Shown: positions 57,538 through 64,000 of the stretch, piece by piece
How positions within the stretch are numbered: the stretch's first letter is position 1
Layout of the letters: the number at the start of each line of letters is the position of its first letter
NCBI GenBank assembly: GCA_902581445.1
Contig: CACHOG010000002.1
Span: forward strand, 90,187 to 154,186
Length of the DNA stretch: 64,000 nucleotides
Reading direction: 5' to 3'
DNA from: an uncultured Pelagibacteraceae bacterium
GTDB taxonomy: Bacteria; Pseudomonadota; Alphaproteobacteria; Pelagibacterales; Pelagibacteraceae
Notes under the pieces: generated by a model
Told to the model about the DNA's origin: nothing
The model's database searches: none
The model's input: only the letters and a program-made list of their open reading frames with translations
Translations under genes and position numbers: made by a program

Positions 57538-60411
57538 TTAATTAAACACTTTTTCCAAAATTTCTTTTTGTTGAGCAACATGTCTTTTAGCATATCCAGT
57601 TGCTGGAGAGGCAGCTGGAGCTCTTCCAATATAAGAAATATTTTTATTATTAGCTTTAATAAAGTCCAATGTCCATTGTATATAATCTCTCACATGCGAC
57701 CATGCCCCCATATTTTTTGGTTCTTCTTGGCACCATATAAATTCAGCATTTTTAGCATATGGTTTAATAGATTTTACTAATGATTTAGCTGGAAAAGGAT
57801 AAAGCTGTTCAATTCTCAGTAAAACGACGTCTCTTCTTTTATATTTTTCTCTTGCCTCTAGAAGATCAAAATATATTTTTCCTGAGCACATAATTACCCT
57901 GTTAATATTTTTTGATTTTTCTAATTCTAAAAAACCATTTTTCTTCTCAAAAGCGTGGTCTTCTAAAATTCTGTGAAAAGAGTTTTTCTTACTAAAATCA
58001 TCTAAATTTGAAACACAAATTTTATGTCTTAGTAATGATTTGGGTGTCATGATGACGAGTGGTTTTCTAAAATCTCTGTGTATCTGTCTTCTTAGTGCGT
58101 GAAAGTAATTTGCTGGAGTTGTACAATTCATAACTTGAAGATTTTCCTGACCACATAATTGAAGAAATCTTTCTAATCTAGCTGATGAATGTTCTGGACC
58201 TTGTCCTTCATATCCGTGTGGTAAAAGCAAAACTAGCCCTGATGCGCGTGACCATTTTCTTTCTCCTGATGATATGAATTGGTCAATAATAACTTGAGCT
58301 CCATTTGCAAAATCGCCAAATTGTGCCTCCCACATCGTTAAGGTTTCAGGTTCAACTAGGCTGTACCCATACTCAAAACCTAAAACTGCTAATTCAGATA
58401 GAAGGCTATCTACTATCTCAAAATTTTTTTGCTTTTTGGAAATATTGTTTAAAGGAATAAATCTTGTATTGTCCTCTTGATTTCTTAAAACTGAATGTCT
58501 TTGGCTGAAAGTGCCTCTACCCGAATCTTGTCCAACTAATCTAACAGGATAACCTTCGTCTAAAAGCGTTGCAAAAGCTAAACTTTCAGAACTTGCCCAA
58601 TCAATGTTTTTTTTATCCAATATACATTTGTGTCTATTGGTTAATATTTTTTGAATTGTTTTATGTATATTTATTTTTTCACTAACTTTATTTATTTTTT
58701 CTGAAATCTTAATTATTTTATCTATATCAACTCCAGTCGCTCCTCTTCTATCTTTGCCTTTTTTTGGTTGGTACCTCGACCAAGTACCCTCAAACCAATC
58801 TAGTTTTGGTTTAATATCTTTTGCTGTTTTAAATTGTTCATCTAATAAAGATCTAAAAGATATAATTTGATTTTCAAAATCGCTTTTACTTATAGTTTTT
58901 TCTTTTATTAATTTTTCACCATATATTTTTAATGTTGATGGATGTGACCTAATTTTTTTATACATTAATGGTTGGGTGAAAGAAGGTTCATCTCCTTCAT
59001 TATGACCAAATCTTCTATAACATATCATGTCTATCACTACGTCTTTGCTAAATTTTTGCCTAAACTCTATTGCAATTTTAGCACAGTGCACAACAGCCTC
59101 TGGATCATCTCCATTACAGTGTAAAATGGGTGCGTCTACTATTTTTCCTAAATCAGATGGGTAAGGACTAGAACGTGCAAATCTAGGACTAGTCGTAAAA
59201 CCAATTTGATTATTAACTATAATATGGATCGTACCACCTGTGTTATGCCCCTTTAATCCAGACATGGCAAAACATTCTGCAACTATACCTTGTCCTGCAA
59301 AAGCGGCATCACCGTGAATTAGAATTGGAATAACCTTTTTTCTTTTTAAATCTTTATGAAAAAATTGTTTGGCCCTCGTCTGTCCCAACACGATAGGGTT
59401 AACAGCCTCTAAATGTGAAGGATTATCAGTTAAACTTACGTGAACAGAATTTCCATCAAATTCTCTGTCTGAAGAAGCGCCTAAATGATACTTCACATCT
59501 CCAGTTGAATCTTCTTTTCTAAGATTGGAAATTTCTCCAGCAAATTCATTAAATATCCGTTTGTAGGATTTTTGTAAGACATTTGCCAGTACGTTCAATC
59601 TTCCTCTATGAGGCATTCCTATTTTGATTTCTTTTACACCTAATTGACCACCTCTTTTAATTATTTGCTCTAAAGCAGGTATTAAGGACTCTGCACCATC
59701 AAGACCAAATCTTTTTGTCCCTACATATTTTTTTGCAAGAAATTTTTCAAAACCTTCTGCTTGAACTATTTTGTTTAAAATTGCCTTTTTTCCGTTACTT
59801 GTGAAGTTAATTTGATTTTCCTCTTTTTCCATTCTCTCTCTAAACCAAATTTTTTCTACAGGATCTGAAATATGCATATATTCCACTCCTATATTTGAGC
59901 AATATACTTTTCTTAATTTTTGTAAAATTTCATTTATGGATGCAGAGGTAGTATTTAGATAAGATCCTATGAAAATTTTTTTACCATAATCTTCTTTTTT
60001 GAAACCGTGATCTTCGGGATGAAGCTCATGGATATAATTTCTTTCCATCATTCCTAATGGGTCAAGGTTAGCTATCAAATGGCCTCTAATTCTATACGCT
60101 CTAATAAGTGCGATCGCTTTAATTGATTGAGTTATTGAGCTTTGCGAAGTTGAAATGTTTTGATTTTGTCCAGCTAATTCGTTAGTTATTTTATCTAGAT
60201 TTACTTTTTTTCTTTGAGCCCAAGAAGGTCCCTCTACCTCTTTGATTATTGAATCAATATCATCGTTTAGATCTTTAAAATATTCTCTCCAACTTTTGGG
60301 TAAATTTGGATCTTTTTCAATATACTTGATGTACATCTCTTCAATAAAAGCACTATTTGATTTATTTAAAAAAGATGTTTTTTTAAATTCAATATTTTTA
60401 CTAGAGGTCAT
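57538..60411 (-). CDS. sucA: 2-Oxoglutarate dehydrogenase E1
   Basis: A 957-residue thiamine diphosphate enzyme that decarboxylates 2-oxoglutarate. The N-terminal motif FIEEMYIKYIEKDPNLPKSWREYF binds the E2 core; GMPHRGRLNVLANVL, HLGASSDREFDG, HGDAAFAGQGIVAECFAMS and the GEGPEHSS-like GQGPEHSSARLERFLQL are conserved. It starts 32 bases after sucD's stop and seems to have its own promoter; sucB starts on the next base after its stop. Confidence 0.98.
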   Translation of the reverse strand: MTSSKNIEFKKTSFLNKSNSAFIEEMYIKYIEKDPNLPKSWREYFKDLNDDIDSIIKEVEGPSWAQRKKVNLDKITNELAGQNQNISTSQSSITQSIKAIALIRAYRIRGHLIANLDPLGMMERNYIHELHPEDHGFKKEDYGKKIFIGSYLNTTSASINEILQKLRKVYCSNIGVEYMHISDPVEKIWFRERMEKEENQINFTSNGKKAILNKIVQAEGFEKFLAKKYVGTKRFGLDGAESLIPALEQIIKRGGQLGVKEIKIGMPHRGRLNVLANVLQKSYKRIFNEFAGEISNLRKEDSTGDVKYHLGASSDREFDGNSVHVSLTDNPSHLEAVNPIVLGQTRAKQFFHKDLKRKKVIPILIHGDAAFAGQGIVAECFAMSGLKGHNTGGTIHIIVNNQIGFTTSPRFARSSPYPSDLGKIVDAPILHCNGDDPEAVVHCAKIAIEFRQKFSKDVVIDMICYRRFGHNEGDEPSFTQPLMYKKIRSHPSTLKIYGEKLIKEKTISKSDFENQIISFRSLLDEQFKTAKDIKPKLDWFEGTWSRYQPKKGKDRRGATGVDIDKIIKISEKINKVSEKINIHKTIQKILTNRHKCILDKKNIDWASSESLAFATLLDEGYPVRLVGQDSGRGTFSQRHSVLRNQEDNTRFIPLNNISKKQKNFEIVDSLLSELAVLGFEYGYSLVEPETLTMWEAQFGDFANGAQVIIDQFISSGERKWSRASGLVLLLPHGYEGQGPEHSSARLERFLQLCGQENLQVMNCTTPANYFHALRRQIHRDFRKPLVIMTPKSLLRHKICVSNLDDFSKKNSFHRILEDHAFEKKNGFLELEKSKNINRVIMCSGKIYFDLLEAREKYKRRDVVLLRIEQLYPFPAKSLVKSIKPYAKNAEFIWCQEEPKNMGAWSHVRDYIQWTLDFIKANNKNISYIGRAPAASPATGYAKRHVAQQKEILEKVFN

Positions 60412-60420
60412 TATTATCTT

Positions 60421-60448
60421 ATTATAATGTTTAACTATAGATTTTAAA
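60421..60448 (-). promoter_or_regulatory. Internal promoter before sucA
   Basis: On the minus strand, TTTAAA (60448-60443), 16-base spacer, and a perfect TATAAT (60426-60421), nine bases before the sucA ATG at 60411. The predicted start leaves a leader of about three bases. No ribosome binding site is visible. Confidence 0.5.
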
Positions 60449-61319
60449 GTGACAATTTATTAAGTAAGGTTTTTCCAATATCTGCGGGCGACTCTGTAAT
60501 TGTAATACCTGCTTTTTGCAAAATTTTTATCTTTTCTTTGGCCCCACCTTTTCCGCCAGAAATAATGGCTCCGGCATGTCCCATTCTTTTACCTTTGGGT
60601 GCTGTGAGACCAGCAATAAAACCAACCATTGGTTTTTTTATTTCATGTTTAGAGATAAATTCAGCTGCCTCTTCCTCAGCACTTCCACCAATTTCACCAA
60701 TCATAACAATTGATTTTGTACTTTCGTCTTTCAAAAATAAATCCAGACAATCTATAAAATTTGTCCCATTAATTGGATCTCCTCCAATTCCGATGCATGT
60801 TGATTGACCTAGTCCATTAGCTGTTGTTTGTGCAACAGCCTCATAGGTTAATGTTCCAGATCTTGAGACTATTCCAACTGATCCTTTTTTATGAATATTT
60901 CCAGGCATGATTCCAATTTTACATTCATCAGGTGTAATAATACCAGGACAGTTAGGCCCAATTAATCTTGAATTGGATTTAGATAAAGATTTTTTTACCT
61001 TCAACATATCAATAATTGGAATTCCCTCAGTAACACAAACTATAATTTCAATTGATGCCTCTATTGCTTCAATAATCGCATTTGCTGCAAACTTTGCTGG
61101 AACATAAATCATAGTGGCATTTGCACCAGTCTTTTCTTTAGCTTCCTTTACCGTATCAAATACTGGTTTACCAAGATGTGTTTGGCCTCCCTTTCTAGGT
61201 GTCACTCCTCCAACTAAATTAGTGCCATACAAAATTGACTGTTCAGAATGAAATGTTCCATGAGAACCAGTGAAACCTTGACAAATAAGTTTTGTATTTT
61301 TATTCACTAATATCGACAT
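60444..61319 (-). CDS. sucD: Succinyl-CoA synthetase, alpha subunit
   Basis: A 291-residue subunit of the ADP/GDP-forming ligase. [16 protein letters not shown] starts the CoA-binding domain, and [15 protein letters not shown] holds the phosphohistidine. [10 protein letters not shown] is typical. It follows sucC by one base. Confidence 0.98.
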   Translation of the reverse strand: MSILVNKNTKLICQGFTGSHGTFHSEQSILYGTNLVGGVTPRKGGQTHLGKPVFDTVKEAKEKTGANATMIYVPAKFAANAIIEAIEASIEIIVCVTEGIPIIDMLKVKKSLSKSNSRLIGPNCPGIITPDECKIGIMPGNIHKKGSVGIVSRSGTLTYEAVAQTTANGLGQSTCIGIGGDPINGTNFIDCLDLFLKDESTKSIVMIGEIGGSAEEEAAEFISKHEIKKPMVGFIAGLTAPKGKRMGHAGAIISGGKGGAKEKIKILQKAGITITESPADIGKTLLNKLSL

Positions 61320-61320
61320 A

Positions 61321-62484
61321 TTATTTAGTAATCTCTACAACTTTTTTTGCAGCCTCAGATAAATCCGAGGCAGAAATAATTTTTAATTTGGAATCGTCTA
61401 ATATTTTTTTTCCTTTTTCATAATTAGTCCCTGCTAATCTGACAACTAATGGGATATCTATTTTCATCTCTTTTGCAGTTTCAACTACTCCTAAAGCTAA
61501 TATATCGCATCTCATGATGCCTCCAAAGATATTAATTAAAATACCTTTTACATTTTTATCACTGAGTATCATTTTAAAAGCAGCTGCAACTTTATCTTTT
61601 GATGCTCCGCCGCCAACATCTAGAAAGTTTGCTGGGCTGCCACCAAATAATTTTATTATATCCATTGTTGCCATAGCTAGTCCTGCACCATTTACCATAC
61701 ATCCAATATTTCCATCGAGTTTAATATAAGAAAGTTCTTGTTTATTTGCTTCAATTTCAGTTGGATCTTCTTCATTTAAATCACGTAGTTCATAAATGTC
61801 TGGGTGTCTAAAAATAGCGTTATCGTCAAAATTAATTTTTGCATCTAAACAAAGAATATTGTTTTCTTTTGTTAAAACTAAAGGGTTTATCTCAATTAAA
61901 CTTGCATCTTTTTCTATAAATAATCTATACATAGATTTAATAAGTTCAATTGCTTGGTCTTTAGCATCATATTCTAATTTAAAGACATCTATTACTTTCT
62001 CACAATCTAAATCAGAAATTTCTTTTTCAACATCAATTCTTGTTGTAATTATTTTTTCAGGATTTTTGTTTGCTACTTCCTCAATATCCATTCCTCCTTC
62101 TAAACAAGAAATAAACGCAATCTTTGATTTTGCTCTATCTACTAAACACGATAAGTAAAATTCTTTATCTATTCTAGATGACTCCTCTACATATAATTTT
62201 TTAACTTTTTTACCTTTTGGTCCTGATTGATTAGTGACTAAAGTTTTACCTAACATTTGATCAGCAGCTTGTTTTAATTCCTCTAAGGAGTTAGTAATTT
62301 TAATGCCTCCAGCTTTTCCTCTTCCTCCAGAGTGAATTTGGGCTTTTAACACGTATTTTTCAGTCTTAAGTAATTTTGATTTATTTAATAGATCTTCAGA
62401 AGTTTCGCCGTGAACTCCATTTGGAACTGGAGCGCCAAACTTTTTTAATAATTCTTTTGCTTGATATTCATGAATGTTCATCAA
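61321..62484 (-). CDS. sucC: Succinyl-CoA synthetase, beta subunit
   Basis: A 387-residue ATP-grasp subunit. [65 protein letters not shown] and [10 protein letters not shown] are diagnostic. The start overlaps the mdh stop by four bases (ATGA). Confidence 0.98.
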   Translation of the reverse strand: MMNIHEYQAKELLKKFGAPVPNGVHGETSEDLLNKSKLLKTEKYVLKAQIHSGGRGKAGGIKITNSLEELKQAADQMLGKTLVTNQSGPKGKKVKKLYVEESSRIDKEFYLSCLVDRAKSKIAFISCLEGGMDIEEVANKNPEKIITTRIDVEKEISDLDCEKVIDVFKLEYDAKDQAIELIKSMYRLFIEKDASLIEINPLVLTKENNILCLDAKINFDDNAIFRHPDIYELRDLNEEDPTEIEANKQELSYIKLDGNIGCMVNGAGLAMATMDIIKLFGGSPANFLDVGGGASKDKVAAAFKMILSDKNVKGILINIFGGIMRCDILALGVVETAKEMKIDIPLVVRLAGTNYEKGKKILDDSKLKIISASDLSEAAKKVVEITK

Positions 62485-63446
62485 TTATTCAATTCAGGAT
62501 CAATTTTTATGGCTGCTTCCCAAAGTTTTTCAACCGCATTAACTGAATTTAAAAATTCTTTTTTTTCTTTTTCATCGAGCTGGATTTCCTCGATTTTTTC
62601 GACACCTTTATTACCAATCAAAACTGGAACACCAGCATAAACATTTTTAATACCATACTCTCCGTTTAAATATGCTGCACATGGTAAAACTTTTTTTTCA
62701 TCATTAAGAAAAGATATAGCCATTTCTACACCCGAGGCTGCGGGAGCATAATAAGCTGATCCTTTTTCCAAATATTTTACTATTTCTGCACCTCCATCCC
62801 TTGTTCTCTGATTTATACTTTCAACTTTATCTGCTGAAATTTTTCCCTCGTTAATTAAATCATTTAACATTTTACCATTTACTCTTGTAAATCTAGGAAG
62901 TGGAACCATTGTGTCTCCATGACCGCCCATGACCATTGCATCGATTTGTTTTACAGGCACACCTAATTCCAAAGATAAAAAAAGTTTAAATCTCGAACTA
63001 TCTAGAATACCTGCCATTCCAACAACTTTATTTGTTGGCAATTTTGAGTATTTCTGAAATGCCATGACCATAACATCTAACGGATTAGTAATACAAATTA
63101 CAAATGCCTCTGAGCAGTTATTTTTTACACCAATAGCAACTTGTTTCATGATTTTTAAATTAATACCTAATAGATCATCTCTACTCATTCCAGGCTTTCT
63201 AGGTACACCTGCAGTAATTATTATAACATCAGAATCTTTTATATCCTCATACTTGTCAGTACCTTTAAACTTTACATCAAAACCATCAACTGAGGATGAT
63301 TGTGCAATATCTAATGCTTTACCTTTTGCGACACCCGGGGCAACATCAAACAATACAACTTCAGAAACAAGTTCTTTAAGCCCAATTAAATGCGCTAGCG
63401 TGCCTCCTATTTGACCAGCTCCTATAAGTGAAATTTTTTTTTTCAT
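62481..63446 (-). CDS. mdh: Malate dehydrogenase (LDH-like type)
   Basis: A 321-residue NAD-dependent enzyme. [17 protein letters not shown] is the Rossmann motif, [17 protein letters not shown] the substrate loop with Arg residues, ITNPLDVMV and [13 protein letters not shown] (catalytic His) complete the site. This LDH-like form is standard in alphaproteobacteria. It begins one base after the stop of the mmsA-type gene. Confidence 0.98.
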   Translation of the reverse strand: MKKKISLIGAGQIGGTLAHLIGLKELVSEVVLFDVAPGVAKGKALDIAQSSSVDGFDVKFKGTDKYEDIKDSDVIIITAGVPRKPGMSRDDLLGINLKIMKQVAIGVKNNCSEAFVICITNPLDVMVMAFQKYSKLPTNKVVGMAGILDSSRFKLFLSLELGVPVKQIDAMVMGGHGDTMVPLPRFTRVNGKMLNDLINEGKISADKVESINQRTRDGGAEIVKYLEKGSAYYAPAASGVEMAISFLNDEKKVLPCAAYLNGEYGIKNVYAGVPVLIGNKGVEKIEEIQLDEKEKKEFLNSVNAVEKLWEAAIKIDPELNN

Positions 63447-63447
63447 A

Positions 63448-64000
63448 TTATTTCATTGTAGGCATAACAAACTCTGGGTTTGATCTTATACCTGATGGCC
63501 ATCTCGATGTTACAGTTTTAAGTTTTGTATAAAACCTGACACCCTCTGGTCCATGCATATGTTGATCACCAAAAAGAGATCTTTTCCAACCTCCAAAACT
63601 ATGAAACGCCATTGGTACAGGTATTGGAATATTTATTCCAACCATTCCAACTTTTATTTTACTGGAAAAACTTCTAGCTGCATCACCATCTCTTGTGAAA
63701 ATACTCACTCCATTTCCAAATTCGTGATCATTTACTAATTGTGTAGCTTCAGAAAAATCATTTGCACGCACTACTGATAGTACTGGTCCAAATATTTCCT
63801 CATTATAAATTCTCATATCTTTTTTAACATCATCAAACAAACATCCTCCAATAAAGAAACCTTTTTCATATCCTTGTAATTTTAAGTTTCTTCCATCTAC
63901 AACAAGTTTTGCTCCCTCTTTAACACCTAAATCAACATATCCTTTCACTTTATCTAAGTGTTCTTTAGTTACCAATGGACCCATCTCAGAGTTTTTATCC
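63448..64000 (-). CDS. mmsA: Methylmalonate-semialdehyde dehydrogenase, C-terminal part
   Basis: The gene continues past the window end; the last 184 codons are present, opening with [47 protein letters not shown] and [25 protein letters not shown], and the [20 protein letters not shown] end, are MmsA-specific among aldehyde dehydrogenases. It converts methylmalonate semialdehyde (from valine) or malonate semialdehyde to propionyl- or acetyl-CoA. The catalytic Cys lies outside the window. One base separates it from mdh, so it probably heads or shares the TCA transcript. Confidence 0.93.
   Translation of the reverse strand, partial: DKNSEMGPLVTKEHLDKVKGYVDLGVKEGAKLVVDGRNLKLQGYEKGFFIGGCLFDDVKKDMRIYNEEIFGPVLSVVRANDFSEATQLVNDHEFGNGVSIFTRDGDAARSFSSKIKVGMVGINIPIPVPMAFHSFGGWKRSLFGDQHMHGPEGVRFYTKLKTVTSRWPSGIRSNPEFVMPTMK

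Overview
The window reads as a piece of a streamlined, AT-rich alphaproteobacterial chromosome, most likely SAR11 / Candidatus Pelagibacter. The basis is very low GC, spacers that are nearly always under 200 bp, frequent overlaps between adjacent genes, alphaproteobacterial gene orders (mdh-sucCDAB-lpd, priA-atpHAGDC, rplU-rpmA-obg-proBA-nadD-rsfS, chvI-chvG-ahcY, hisC-tyrA beside metX-metW), a class I lysyl-tRNA synthetase, and a SAM-II-like riboswitch ahead of metX. The taxon is inferred from these features; no database was searched. I see no rRNA, tRNA, CRISPR array, insertion sequence, phage gene or pseudogene. No gene-free stretch exceeds 300 bases.

Layout. 1-4.2 kb: end of an S9 peptidase, an IbpA-type heat shock protein behind a sigma32-like promoter, a small lipoprotein, a purine permease and a phosphoribosyltransferase facing each other, a family 17 glycosyltransferase and a DUF1330 protein. 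4.2-13.2 kb: DNA glycosylase and EamA transporter; methionine sulfoxide reductase, sulfurtransferase and an RND efflux pair; a lytic transglycosylase-like lipoprotein, a nuclease and a VanZ-like protein; phosphoglycerate mutase. 13.2-21.7 kb (minus strand): two-component pair ChvI/ChvG, AhcY, a fused TsaE-AmgK protein, MurU, and PolA. 21.7-28.2 kb: ABC ATPase, BioY, RegA, then a four-gene polyamine operon. 28.2-31.6 kb (minus): lysK-pyrD-rpmB-yhhQ. 31.7-36.8 kb: trkH-ampG-NlpC/P60-TPR/sulfotransferase. 36.8-48 kb: tyrA and hisC (minus), then metX-metW-gloB and rplU through rppH. 48-64 kb (minus): one uninterrupted run from mmsA through the second half of the TCA cycle, priA and the F1 part of ATP synthase.

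How the genes fit together. The last 16 kb couples 2-oxoglutarate-to-malate/oxaloacetate chemistry with F1-ATPase. The polyamine operon holds two routes to putrescine (ornithine decarboxylase, and agmatine deiminase plus N-carbamoylputrescine amidase) and a deoxyhypusine-synthase-like enzyme that probably makes homospermidine. AmpG, NlpC/P60, AmgK and MurU suggest peptidoglycan fragments are recovered. MetX/MetW and AhcY belong to the methionine cycle.

The least ordinary signals are in non-coding DNA and protein architecture: a compact structured leader upstream of the purine permease; a terminator-like hairpin lying inside the leader of the polyamine operon; a SAM-II element followed by a U-tract instead of a ribosome binding site; apparently leaderless promoters at regA and sucA; an RND adaptor protein with its alpha-hairpin missing; and convergent gene ends that either overlap or abut, or carry a strong hairpin.
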